NCBI GenBank assembly: GCA_003864495.1
Contig: ML133365.1
Coordinates: forward strand, 1,743,856 to 1,807,855
DNA from: Nemopilema nomurai
Taxonomy: Eukaryota; Cnidaria; Scyphozoa; Rhizostomeae; Rhizostomatidae
Direction: 5' to 3'
Length of the DNA: 64,000 bases
Shown here: positions 35,101 through 45,776 of the stretch, piece after piece
Position numbering within the stretch: the first letter of the stretch is position 1
How the letters are laid out: every line of letters begins with the position of its first letter
Translations under genes and position numbers: made by a program
The notes under the pieces: model-generated
The model's input: only the letters and a program-made list of their open reading frames with translations
Databases searched by the model: none
Told to the model about the DNA's origin: nothing

Positions 35101-36575
35101 AATGCCAAAGATAAATATTGGAATACTTCAGCACTGTAATGGCAATCCATTCTCTGTAGATACAGGTTTAATGAATATAGCCTCAAATATGGCAGTGCCA
35201 TCCATTGCAGAAAAAGATATTGTTGAAAGGGATAAAAAAGGAGAAGCAGCATTCAAAACTTTTGTTGCCAATAGGCTAGTGAAGGCAAAAGCAAAGATTT
35301 CCATGTGGGACCCCATGAAGAAGCTTCTGTTGAGATCGTTCGCTAATTGGCAAAAAAAAGAACGGTGCATAGTGAATAAAAAGGTTATCAAGCTTAGAGA
35401 AGATCGACAGCTTCTTGCAAGACTTCTAGTCATTCAACGATCAAGACCAGAGCTGCTGCAGAAACTCAATGATGTAATAGGTACATACGAGTTCTCTACA
35501 ATCCCAAGATCATTGTTTTCAACAGATGGGCAACTTTTCATCCCAACTGATAAGGGTGCCTTTGTCAAATCGTTGGAGTCACATGTTGATGCTGCAGATC
35601 TTGCAGAAACGGCGACGGAACAAAGCGAGAGAATTTGTATCATCGATGCTATGGCTGTCGTTCAAAATGTTAAGAAAGGGACTAACATTCAACCTGCACC
35701 GAATTTGCTAAAGTCTTTACCAATATCATTAAAAACATTCTTGATAATTATGATGAAGGAAGGGTTATTTTTGATCGATACATCAAAAATTCTTTAAAAT
35801 CTCAGACAAGAGTGAAGCGCAATTCCGGCACAGCTCCCATTAAATTTCAAATCAACGACGAAACAAATATTAAAAATGTTCCATTAAAGATCTTTCTTTC
35901 TCACGTAGAAACGAAATGTCAACTGACAAAATACCTTGGGGAAATATTGTTACGTGAATACCCTGGAAGCCGGTTTTCATTGATTGGAGTTTATGGAACA
36001 ACCACCTATTCAAACCGTCCTGCAGTTTTCAGTGCCACTATCTTGCACCATAATCATGAGGAAGTAGATAGCATCATCCCCCTTCATGTGCTGGATGCTC
36101 TAGATTTATCACGTTACTGCAATATTGATGTGAGGTCTCCGGACACAGACGTTTTCGTAATGTTAATTGATCTTTGCGCATCCCATGAACTCGCAGGGCG
36201 CATCAATTTTGTGACAGGGCAAGGAAAGTTTCACAGAAGCATTGAAGTGAAGCGTATTTGTGCAGCACTTGGCGACGAAAAATCAAAAGCTTTGATAGGT
36301 TTACATTCAATTTCTTGAGCAGATTTGGGTGGGAAATTTTTTGGAATTTCCAAACGGATAACTTCGTTTCTCAAGCAATCTGCAGATGATGGCATCGTCA
36401 TGCTTTACAGTCACTAGGAGAAAGGAACTTTGATTTGGAAGAAAGTCTTGATAGCATTCAAGAGTTCATATGTCTCCTGTATTCACCATCGACGAAATCA
36501 ACCACTGTAAACCAATTAAGATGGGAGCTGTTTAGCAGAAAAAACATGGAGGCAGAAAGTTACCTCCAACTTTAG
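32165..36575 (+). pseudogene. Academ-like transposase/XPG-nuclease gene, part 1
   Basis: Reading through about eight frame changes or stops: a first zinc finger (MSCIICLQFGDGL ... FHSSCYKD, 32186-32390), a second (TCVFRCKEADKGPLHRLENV ... FDLYYHRNCLRDQ, 32560-32760), then AIDNIDFQECTPDGQNTLHG (first Asp, 33600-33660), IIILDLDLYERAVKLQQANG (second Asp), RLGELHTCFASLHALGKYIE (Glu, about 34260-34320) and IYSPATIRQILAGK. The C-terminal third has HEEVDSIIPLHVLDALDLSR and DVRSPDTDVFVMLIDLC (36050-36175), the acidic D-T-D-V signature of PIN/XPG-type nucleases, then SGAD-like LGGKFFGISK. Breaks include 32345, 33470, 34472 and 35797. It stops in LPPTLGALI at 36585, where the ISL2EU-like element enters. 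Confidence 0.7.
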
Positions 36576-36747
36576 GAGCATTAATAGACCATTTTCACAA
36601 TTCCTATTGAAAGCGAGGTCAGCGATCGAAAGCGAAGCTATGGTTGTTTGAGTCATACGAGGGTGAAGACTTTTCATAGCGATCACAAGTTCGGTTCACG
36701 TTTCTTTTAAACTTACGCGGTTTTATACCTTTAGGAAGAATACTATT

Positions 36748-38417
36748 ATGGATAGCGAAGTCTCTAGTAGAGGAGTCGTAAAGAAATCGTCATTAGGAAA
36801 GCAATGTGCGGCTTTTGGGTGCTATAATTTTTCATACAGACCTGACGGCACGCCGACCGACCTACATTTTTTTAAGTTCCCTCAAAGAGATCCAGAGAAA
36901 CGATTATGGTGCAATTTGATTAAACGAGTGGATGGTCTAGACGGTTTTAAAGTAACAGAGAGTACTCGTTTATGTCAAGAGCATTTTAAAGATTCAGACA
37001 CCAAACGAAACCCTATGAGATGGAAGTTAAATCCTGGTGCAGCCCCATCCTTGAAATTATATACACCTCCTGTATCATGCGAAAGAAGCCAAGCCGTTCG
37101 TAAGAAGCCAAGAGATCGCAGTTCTACTGATGTTTTGGGGAAACCATCTTCTTCTATGTCTTCTATGTCTTCAACTTCCGTTCTGCTACCTACTTGTTCT
37201 TCAAATTCTTCATTGCCTGCTGTTGATGAAGAAATGACAGAAAGCCTTGCTGCTCTGTCAATTAGGACAGTGGCAACGCAAACAGACTTTTCATTTGTCA
37301 AGTCACCTACATTTCTTGAAAGCTGTCTCCTGCCCAGTGAAGGGGATCATGACTATTCACCAGGCATCCCAAAAGATCAACATTTGTTAAATTTGATAGA
37401 GCTGAAGGAGAAGGTTGAGAAACTTTCAACGCAGATTTTTGATTTAAATGAAGAGCTTGCTGCTACTCAAAAGAAGCTTTTCTCTATTAAGAAAATTCAA
37501 GATGATGACTCAGCAGTAAGATTTTACACAGGCTTTGCAAATTACTCTTCTCTTTGTGCTGTATTTGAATATTTTGAACCAAAGCTTCAAAAACTTCATA
37601 CTGGCGTGGACACAAAGCATCAAGCAAGCCTTCTGAAGAATCTATTAAGTCCTCAAAGCGTGGACGTAAAAGGAAGTTGTCACATTTTGAAGAATTTATT
37701 TTTGTTTTGATACGTCTCCAAGTTGGTTTGTTTCTGGTTGATCTTGCAGACAGATTTGGTATTTCTGTAGGACATGCTTCAAAAATCTTCACAACTTGGA
37801 TTAACTTTCTTTATCATGAACTGCCCATCCTCTTTCCATTTCCTTCTAAAGATCTTGTTAAAATGAACATGCCTGAACAGTTCAAGAGGTATCCATCTAC
37901 AAGGATCATAATTGATTGTACTGAAATCTTCATTGAAGTCCCTTCTTCACTTGTTGCTCAGTCACAAACGTGGTCTGAGTATAAACACCACAATACTTGG
38001 AAAGCCCTTGTTGGGATAGCCCCCAATGGTGCAATTACCTTTATATCTAAGCTGTGGTCTGGACGAGTTTCAGACAAAGAAATAACCTTGAAATCAGGAC
38101 TTTTATCCCTTTTGGATCCTGGTGACAATGTTATGGCTGATCGTGGCTTTGATATTGCAGAAATTTTACCCCCTGGTGTTACTCTGAACATTCCCCCTTT
38201 CAAAGGGACACGTGACCAGTTGACTCCAGAGGAAGTTGAGGAGACTGCACATATTGCTTCAGTCCGAATCCATGTTGAAAGAGCAATTGGACGAGTAAAA
38301 ACTTATCATATTCTTGATGGTGTTATGCCTTTAACTTTATCCTCTATCTCTGACCAAATTTTTACAGTTTGCTGTTACTTAACTAACTTTTCACCAGTTT
38401 TGGTTAGGAATAGTTAA
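36748..38417 (+). pseudogene. THAP-DDE_Tnp_4 transposase (ISL2EU-like)
   Basis: ATG at 36748. The N-terminal THAP domain is complete: CAAFGCYNF, FFKFPQRDPEKRLW, then LCQEHFKDSD and the AVPT-like block PGAAPSLKL, so the C2CH zinc ligands are kept. A linker and coiled coil (LKEKVEKLSTQIFDLNEEL) follow. A single frameshift near 37655-37690 separates this from the DDE_Tnp_4 domain: IIDCTEIFIEVPSS (first Asp), VMADRGFDIAEILPPGV (second Asp) and IHVERAIGRVKTYHIL (Glu). Apart from that one break both halves are open (320 and 246 codons), so inactivation looks recent. The protein is the cut-and-paste enzyme of the nested element. Confidence 0.8.
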
Positions 38418-39370
38418 TACAAAGGACCATATATGTATGCACTAAGGGGGAGAGACTACGTAATTCCTATAGGAAGGCAGCACCGATTGATGGTCATATG
38501 CTTGCGTTTTTCTGATTGGCCTATTTTGATTCACACCTGGGTATATATTTTCCATTGTGTTATTTTGGATCCTTATTCTGACGTTTTATACTCTGAGGAG
38601 TGTCCAATGAAAGCTTTAAGTAGTATGTTTTGAAATGTTTGCAGTGGGCTATCTTTTAAATGTATATTGTAAGAGGCAAGCCTATTTGTCTGACACTAGG
38701 GTATTTTCTAAAAAAATACTTACAGGGGGCCTAGGCTGTCAAAATGATTTACACTAAATACATTTACAATATAAAGCAAATACAATTCCAAGAAAAGAAC
38801 ATTTAGCTTCCATTTGCAAATCATTTGAAAGTAAATGCGTGCAAATCATGTGAAGTATTCAGCATTTCCTAGCTAGCTTCTATGGTATTTACTGCACTGT
38901 TTATTGCAGTTGGGTTGACAAGTTACACTATTTACTTGTAGTTTTTAGTTCATACCTTTAACACCGCACATAACATATCACAATCTTCACTTGATATCTT
39001 CATTCAAAATAAATTTTTTGCATATATTTCCTTAATATAATCATCATTTTGATCATGGTTAACAGGATACTTGAGAGCAACAGTTTAAACTTGTTCTATA
39101 AGTTCAGTTAGCACAAGAATGTCTATTTCTGTAATTCTAGCACTTTAAAACAAACAGGAACAGGATTTATCATCATCAATGGACATGTGTATTTAGAGTT
39201 ACAAATATTAGAATCATCCTGTTTTATACACCAAATCATGTATAGTTCTTGTCTTAATGGCACCAAGCTTTTTATGACAAACTGGTAAACCATGATTTTT
39301 ATGGGAGTAAGTTGTATAATTCTTTAGAGTTCTGCTTGTATTTTGTATTTGTATTTGTTGCTACCTAGCT
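38418..39370. other. Convergent 3' region of the nested element
   Basis: AT-rich region between the two convergent genes. Only short spurious frames; no domain recognised. Confidence 0.4.
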
Positions 39371-39585
39371 TCCGAAGGTAGTTTTTAGAACACTGAGAAG
39401 CTATGCTTATCAAGCAGTGTCCTGGTCCTTCCTTCCGTTGTGACCACACCTTGTGATTCCTACGCCTGGATTTACAAAAGCTGTGACTCTCCCCACTATG
39501 GGTGAAAGTTTGGTCATCTCAGGGACTCGAAACCATGGACCCATGGATCTGTAGTCAGTACCTCTAACAGCTGAGCCAGCCTCAC
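39371..39585 (-). repeat. tRNA-derived SINE, best-preserved copy
   Basis: Read on the minus strand, the head GTGAGGCTGGCTCAGCTGTT contains an A-box-like TGGCTCAGCTGTTAGAG (39561-39578 on plus). The B box GGTTTCGAGTCCC lies at about 39520-39535. The tail matches the 15.7-16.2 kb copies: GTAGGAATCACAAGG, AAGGAAGGACCAGGACACTG, CATAGCTTCTCAGTG, AAAACTACCTTCGGAAGC. It sits between the two ISL2EU-like genes. Confidence 0.75.
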
Positions 39586-39655
39586 ACCTGTAACTGTCAG
39601 TGTCTGAAATTACATCTTGTTTATCTGTACAAACAAACAAGTTTATGCCTCTTTG

Positions 39656-41570
39656 TTATATTCTTCTTTTTCTTTGAAGAATTCTCCCAGCCACCCTGTA
39701 AATAAAGTTTTTCCCCTCTTTGAACACGCCTGGTGTGGTACTCTGGCAAAAGCTCTGCAGTAAAAATTTCAACTGTGGCAGAATAGATGTTTGCATGAAA
39801 TTTTCATCGTATTTTATGGTTTCAATGAATAATGGGTGGTCATCACCAAACCAAACAACTAGATCTATCCTTTTCAAACCACTGCAAAACATTTGGCCTT
39901 GGATTTGAAAAAAGTATTTACTGTTCCTTTTGAGCGTCACAACTTCATTCTTTTTCATTAGTAAAAATCTCTTATCCAACAATGCTTTAGAAAGAGGAGA
40001 ATTAAATTTTGAAAATGGGGCTTTGATTCCAATCCCCAAACGTTTCCATTGCATTTTACAATTCCGTCAAGAGATGCACCAAGATAGGAATGAGTTTTTT
40101 GATATAATAAGGCCAGGCTCTTCGATTAAAATGTTACAGCCATCTTCCTTTGACAGTTGTTGTGAATAAAAAGAGCGAATATGTGATTCAAAAGACTTTC
40201 CATGTTGAGTACTGGCAGAGGAAAAAGATGAGTAGTACATGGAATGAAGCTTTCTTGATGGTTCAAGAGAGTTCACTGCAGCAGTATAGAAATTTGATGC
40301 AGTTATGCGGTACATTCTATGGAATTTTCATGTTTCATTTGATGCTTGGCCACGAGTTGATTCTTCTATCTCCTTGATTTCTTTTTCACCAAGGTTACTC
40401 TTTGTGCTGAAAAAAAAACCCCCCATCTCTTTGAAACCAGGACAAGATATATCATAAAAATTATTGAATGGAACTGAGTCCTCAAGAATACACAAATTAA
40501 CATCAGAATTATCAAATGGGGAATTCAAAGATGATACAATTTCAGTTGAAATTGAAGAGGGTGACTCTGGCAGCTTGTAGAAAGAAAAAAAAGTACTGTT
40601 TGGCAAACAACTTGCAAGCTTTGACTTCAATTTTTCAAGTCCTTCCTCATTCATTTTTCGGTGCTCGTGGGTCATAGCATTTTGGTTTCCTTGGATTAAC
40701 ATTATCTTTTCCAAATTTAAACTTCTGAATAACAATTTCATCAATAGATTGAGGCAAAATAGATTTCATTGAAGCAGGAACATTCCAGGAAGATAACTTT
40801 GAAGTACAGGAAACAGGCTTTGGGCAGTCTTGATACCCTTTTCTGTTAAAATCTTCCAGGGCAAAAAGAACACCACCGACATGATTACAGTTACCAAACC
40901 ACCTAAACCAATCCAGCTGGACATGTACATGCTGCACTGCAAACATCGCCGGTTGAATTTGAAAGAACAACAAGAACTTTATACAAAGTATTCTTCATGG
41001 CAGCTTTCATGCGGACATCAAAGAATGTAAATTATTATCTTTGGAAACAGAAAACTTCTTGATATATCCTTCATAAAAGAACTGAAAGGACTTGAGCTTT
41101 TTGTAACCAGTGCTCTTTAATGCAATATGCTTAAACTTCAATGTTCTGATAACAAGATAATCATACAGCTAAACGAAGGTGAAAACGGGAGTATTACGAA
41201 GGTCTGGAATCCAAGGCAAATGGCCACAACGCGATTCACAGAGGGCATGGTATGTGAAACTTTCACCATCTACGATTGAAGAAGACGCTGCTGAGCTTGG
41301 GATACCCTTTTCTTGTCGTTCCAAACGGGCATAGATCGCAAAGACCTGAAGGATCAAATCGGCCTTCACGCCAGATACTTTCCCTCTGTAACTCAAAAGA
41401 ATATTCTTTGACACTTAGCGATCCCAAGTCATCGAGACAGTTAACCGACTTTCATGTGGTAAAAGCGATTGAAATTGATCCATTATTTTCCAGAATACGG
41501 GTCAGAATAACAGAAATATCGAAGAAACTTAACTTCGCGTGATCAAACAGAGTCAAAAGCTTCAACAACT
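39656..41570 (-). pseudogene. SAP-SWIM-YqaJ nuclease gene of the nested ISL2EU-like element
   Basis: Minus-strand pieces in order: a SAP-like segment VSGVKADLILQVFAIYAR (about 41350), a Cys/His region with HVQLDWFRWFGNCNHVGGVL (40870-40930; the C-x-H of a SWIM zinc finger), a linker (40328-40744), and the YqaJ domain beginning YRITASNFYTAAVNS (40300) and continuing KRNSKYFFQIQGQMFCSGLK and IDLVVWFGDDHPLF (39800-39960). Breaks fall near 40065, 40320, 40700 and 41000. The intact relative at 57241-59128 shows the same order. YqaJ is a lambda-exonuclease-like fold, so a DNA end-processing role in transposition is plausible but unproven. Confidence 0.65.
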
Positions 41571-41622
41571 TCGCTTCGTTTTCGATACAAGACCTCGTTT
41601 CAAAATGTATTGTGAAAAGGTC

Positions 41623-41960
41623 ATTCCTCACACAAAGAGCAAATTTATTGCTGGAATTTTAAAGGATATAAAACTGCTGTTAGTGAAATTGTACCTCTTG
41701 TGGGAAATGGTTGGCAATGGGTGAGGGTATGGAAGTACAGATAAAGTGCCTTGAGCTGCCAGCCCGCGATCAGTTCTTGAACTTGTCAAATGCGGATGCA
41801 AGGGTCGATGCAAGGACTAGGGAACTGTTCGTGTTTGAAGAATGGGCTGTCATGCACTGAACTATGCAAATGTGTGGATTGCGAAATTATTATAGACTAC
41901 GCCGCAGAGGAAGAGACAGACACCAATTCTGGAGAGGAAATCGAAATTCCTTAACGTATG
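41623..41960 (+). pseudogene. Academ-like gene, part 2: Cys-rich C terminus
   Basis: Directly right of the nested element the reading continues in changing frames: EIVPLVGNGWQWV, then SVLELVKCGCKGRCKD, then NCSCLKNGLSCTELCKC followed by VDC and an acidic tail. At least eight Cys in C-x-C and C-x3-C spacing form a compact zinc-binding module, consistent with the Cys8 finger described for Academ proteins. Stops and frameshifts (41745, 41815) show decay. Separation from part 1 is explained by the nested insertion. Confidence 0.65.
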
Positions 41961-42189
41961 TAAACTGTTTGTTGTTCCTCAATGCACCTATATTTTGGCA
42001 GCTTTCCATGTTATCGCTCAAGGTTTGTAGAAATGTCTGCTTTTTAGCAATTAAGAGACATCTCCTTCAACAGGATGGCGTCCCCCTGAAAGGAGGCCCC
42101 TCTCTCCCAATGTTTAGAAGTTGCAGAAATGACTCTGATGCGATTAAAAATTGTTTTCTTCAGAATACCTCATTGTAGAAACCAATAAA

Positions 42190-42534
42190 AATATTCATTT
42201 CCATATATGGAAATAGGGGCAGGAAGTCACGTGATAAATCATATTAATTCCTAAAACCAGGACCCAGTATTTATAGATTTCCCCAATTAACATTTGAAAA
42301 CAATTTGGTGAATTTAAACTCAATTTTTATCATCTATTGTGATTGGGACATTTTTCTCCTCCGCAGAAACACTTGCTTTGACCGGTCCTGATTTGCACCC
42401 CAGTGAAATGGCACCGCTGACCCAAAAAATGGCACCTATGATTTTTATAATATTGATAGATATTTGAAGGCATTCATGCAAAAAAATCAATTTTGGCACG
42501 CAAATCGAGCGGAATTACACAAGAAACCCGACTA
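42190..42534. repeat. Right terminal inverted repeat of the Academ-like element
   Basis: Inverted partner of 30966-31335: GGGGCAGGAAGTCACGTG at 42212, CTCCTCCGCAG at 42357, AAAAAATGGCACCTATGATT at 42424, then ATGCAAAAAAATCAATTTTG and the CCCGACTA end. Confidence 0.8.
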
Positions 42535-42537
42535 AGG

Positions 42538-42668
42538 CTGCTTAAGAATGTTTTACGCATGCTAGGCCCCAATGCCACCGATAAAAAGACTGTAGACAGG
42601 TACTATAAAGCTCCGATGAAAAGCAAATCATTGATAGATCTGTGGGATAAAAGCTCAAGTTTCATTAA
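42538..42668 (+). pseudogene. DUF6589 gene, middle segment
   Basis: Continues EHLNR of the 5' part as LLKNVLRMLGPNATDKKTVD and LIDLWDKSSSFI, in the same frame once the Academ-like insert and one AGG are removed. It is cut again at TTAA 42665-42668 by element E3. Confidence 0.7.
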
Positions 42669-42959
42669 AGAGGAAATTAAACCATTTTTTATGCGTTTAA
42701 CCAAACCATTTCTCCACCCACAATTGTGTAGGAAAAATAGTTCGCATTAGCTATTTCAAGCAAGAAGACTATTAAAAACAAACTTAAACACCGCTAAACT
42801 GACAATAATTTTTCAACCAAAAAATGGCGAAGGGGGGACTAGACACTAGCGAGCTGTGACGTAAAGTTATGGACACGAAGCGCGCATGTTCGAGGACAAC
42901 AAATTTTCTGGCAGAGTTGGCGATCGCATGTTTAGTTTTTGAATTTCAATTCTCACCAT

Positions 42960-43505
42960 ATTGGACGAAAGTGACACTAGCTTAGGAGTTTTCGAAGAAG
43001 AAGAGGGGGCAGTTGCTGTTTCCTGTGTTCCTGCCAGGCCATACCAATTCGGCAGACACGGAATCAAGTAGCGACGAGGATAACCTAGGTCACGACGGCC
43101 TAACCCCGGCAATTTTGCGAGAGCGATACGAACAAAAAACAGAAGTTAGTTCATGGTAAGTTTATTCCATAAATGTCGTATATATGTTTAAAACTCGTTA
43201 TCTTTAGTTTAAATGATGTCTAAATACTGTAGGTATCAACCGAAATTAGCAAGCGTCATGTACAGTGCCTAGGCCAGGCACGGAGGGTCGCACCATCGAA
43301 AATATGAAATTTATCATCTTGTTGGTGCTTTGGAGTGCAGATGCTGCACTGGGTTAACTTGTATTGGACGAAAGCATTAAAAAATATGTATTGCACAACA
43401 TGAAGATTTCATTGCCATGTCAAATACAACTGTGTTTCGGAATGTTGGCCCACTGCGAAGGGACAGACAAGGAAGGAAGTATCACAGGAAGGCAAGCCTA
43501 CACGA
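42960..43505 (+). pseudogene. P2X7-ballast-like gene, degenerate (E3 copy)
   Basis: Exon 1 (about 42960-43155) reads LGVFEEEEGAVAVSCVPARP then, after a one-base shift, TESSSDEDNLGHDGLTPAIL and EVSSW, with Trp split by a canonical TG|GTAAGT donor. Exon 2 (about 43300-43505) reads LECRCCTGLTCIG, then AQHEDFIAMSNTTVFRNVGP, ending at a GTAAGT donor. The spacing of CRCC and the H-x-D/G-F block matches the family, but the first Cys cluster is missing and frames shift. A third exon was not found. Confidence 0.6.
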
Positions 43506-43849
43506 GTAAGTAACAAAACAAATTATCTTATTTAATGAAGCAAGTCATGTATATGATTGATAGTTTTAAAAGGAAATAGTTTTGGCAGTTTTATTTAATC
43601 AGATATTTGAGAGCTGTAATCATTTCTACCATGGATTTTCTTTTGTTTACAAGTTCAACAAGTTGTCAAATCTCCCCAGTATTACAGTATTTAAGTATTA
43701 CAGTTTGGTGGATAATATTACCTATTATGTGACTTGTTCATACCTTTTCTATCATATAATTATGCAATAATGTCATCATGATAGTTTTACCTAATGTTTC
43801 CTCTTGTTTCATTGGTTACTCTTTCATCATCATAATTTTCACACGTTCT

Positions 43850-44440
43850 ATTTCTCCCTCATTTACAAATTATTCTTCTCTGTCTTCGAATTCATCCTCA
43901 TCTCTTTCTGGATTCCACTCCTCATCATTTTCAGCGAAACTTTTGTAGGAATCAGAATCACTGTCTTCCTCTTCAACTTCCATGTTTTTCCGGGCTTAGT
44001 TGGCTGTCCTTGACTCTCTGAATTTCTTTATTTTACATTTTAGATAATTGATTGCCTACAAACAAAGCATAAATGAGAAAAGGGTTACAAAAAGTAATTT
44101 ATATGGAAAAATGAAATTTAAATTTGGCATATCGGCAAATGTTGTTGTGCAAAGCGAACTTACATTATTTTGACTTGTTAATTTCCTTTTCTGTCTAATT
44201 ATTTTCAGATTTTGGCGATTCACTCAAGTTTTCAATCTCAAGGTTTTCACCTTGCAATCTTGACAGGCTAAACTTGACACATCTGGAAATGAAGTTGCTT
44301 CCATGCTGGTTTCTGTAAAGACTGTCTGCCATTTATCAGTTTTAGAAGATGTTGCTTCGTCGAATAATTGCTCTTGAATAGTTCCATTTGTGTATCCGCA
44401 ACAGAAGCCACATTGTATTGTATCTCTTACACCCTGAAAA
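43850..44440 (-). pseudogene. Possible transposase-gene remnants in E3
   Basis: Minus-strand pieces: an acidic segment EDSDSDSYKSFAENDEEWNP (about 43990-43870) and a Cys-containing segment CGFCCGYTNGTIQEQLF to SSLACQDCKVKTL (about 44410-44240). Acidic exons lie in the middle of the E1 transposase too, so these may be relics of the partner gene. The link is weak; no catalytic block is visible. Confidence 0.3.
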
Positions 44441-44468
44441 ACAGAATGTGAATTTGAGCCACTACATC

Positions 44469-44720
44469 CAGGGGCGTCGCCAAAGGGGGTTTGGTAGGTG
44501 TGGTACCCCCCCCCTACATTGGTTATTTTTGCCAGGAAACTTGCTGGATACTCTACCTGTAACTTTTTTGCAACAATTATAACATACTAACATTTGAAAC
44601 AGAAACACATAAAATCAGCCTTTATATGAGAGTATTTATCTTTTGACCACACCCTTAATGAGTGAGATACACCCTTTTTGTCAGCAAGAACTAATCATTT
44701 TGGCTGTGCCCTGGGTGAAT
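44469..44720. mobile_element. hAT-like MITE terminus inside E3
   Basis: CAGGGGCGTCGCCAAAGGGG starts at 44470 and is followed by a run of eight or more C, typical of hAT non-autonomous ends. The distal end may be near 44700, but no convincing partner or 8-bp duplication was found. Confidence 0.4.
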
Positions 44721-45776
44721 CTATACAATTTGATAAATGTTCTATATGCATATATGTATTTTGTAAACCTTCAAATTGGAAGGGCTTGACTTTCTAGAAG
44801 ATACAAAATGTTGTTTTTTAATTGCAATGCCAACATTCTAAAAAATATGTCACAATAAACACCAATTGTTTGTTATGAAACTTTTATCACGTTGAGATTT
44901 TGATAAAACCAATTGTTTTGTTTAAATAGAAGAAGTAGCGAGTTGTGTTTACTTTTATTCTGTTGTACCCAATCTACTTATTTTGAGGGGGAAGATTTAA
45001 ACGCGAGCTCCACGTTTATATTGTAGTTAACCTTGTCATTTTATGTATCGTATATTTTGCTTTATTTACACATTAATTAAAGGAATATATTGAAAATGAA
45101 GTAGGCAAAAAAATTAAATCTTACCTTTCTTTTTTCCCGTTTAGACTGAGAGGTTGAATTTCCTTCATTTCTGGTATAATGCCAGAACGTATAATGCCAG
45201 AACAGCATCTCGTTGTAAAAACTTTTTGTTTGTGAAACGTCGTCCCCCTTAGTAGACTAGCTACGCTCCTTGTATAGCAACCTGGTTCAAAATGATCTGA
45301 GCAAAGACGGGGTTTGAAAAGTAGCTTTGGTCGAAATTTGGCCTACGCTTTCTAACAAATTTAGTTCACTGCCGGCGTACAGTAGGGTCCTTTGGAAAGC
45401 GATGGGTGTTTAAACCCTTGGTATAACTGTCATTACAACAGCTTTTTATTGTCTAGAGTGTGTACAACACATCGTAGACCACCACGAACCTTGGTTTTGT
45501 TACCTGGCTCCATAGCTAATCTAAAGTTTCAGTACGTATAAACGGGATGTAAATATTACGAAACGCTGCGCGTGTCCATAACTTTACGTCACAACATTCA
45601 AAACGAGGCTAGTTAAACAGGGCGCACCGGTGCCACTTTTTGATTGAAAAATTGAAGTCAGTATTGCCCTTGTAGTTAAGCCAAAATTTCTCTAAACACA
45701 TTGAAATTCTGGGTTATAAGGTAATTCATTACGGGGATTCAGAATTTAAAATAAAAAATTTGGTTTCATTTCCTCT

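Larger units (their letters stand above)
36587..41622. mobile_element. ISL2EU-like DNA transposon nested in the Academ-like gene
   Basis: The ends are inverted: GACCATTTTCACAATTCC at 36587 against the complement of 41622 (GACCTTTTCACAATACAT). Similarity continues inward as GAAAGCGAGGTCAGCGATCG against GAAACGAGGTCTTGTATCG, and then CGAAAGCGAAGC. It carries a THAP+DDE_Tnp_4 transposase (+) and a convergent SAP-SWIM-YqaJ gene (-). As I recall the family, ISL2EU elements encode exactly such a transposase plus a YqaJ nuclease. The 2-bp duplication is unclear (AT adjoins both ends, with one extra base on the left). The Academ-like reading resumes to the right. Confidence 0.7.
30966..42534 (+). mobile_element. 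Academ-like DNA transposon (XPG-nuclease type), 11.6 kb including a nested element
   Basis: The termini TAGTCTGGTTGCTTGTGT (30966) and the complement of ACACAAGAAACCCGACTA (ending 42534) are inverted and flanked by AGG. Matching blocks continue inward about 360 bp on both sides: CTCGATTTACATGCC, CAAAATTGATTTTTTTGCAT, AATAGGTGCCATTTTTT, CTCCTCCGCAG and TCACGTGACTTC. One long gene (+) has tandem zinc fingers, an RNase H-like DDE region, a PIN/XPG-like segment and a C-terminal Cys cluster. That combination, with 3-bp duplications, fits the Academ superfamily as I know it. Without the nested 36587-41622 element it would be about 6.5 kb. Confidence 0.7.
42669..45776. mobile_element. P2X7/Kolobok-type element E3, internally deleted, 3.1 kb
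   Basis: Ends: TTAA then AGAGGAAATTAAACC (42669) and, on the other strand, TTAA then AGAGGAAATGAAACC (45776). Inside, the arms share TTTTTCAAYCAAAAARTGGC and an exact TGACGTAAAGTTATGGACAC (about 42857 and its complement ending 45601). TTAA is present on both sides (42665-42668, 45777-45780), a clean duplication. It contains a degenerate P2X7-ballast-like gene and minus-strand acidic fragments but no recognisable full transposase, so it is probably a non-autonomous deletion derivative of the same group as E1 and E2. Confidence 0.75.

Noticed and set aside
39520..39585. A functional tRNA gene
   Set aside because: A and B boxes are present, but no cloverleaf with a 7-bp acceptor stem; the sequence is the head of a dispersed SINE.
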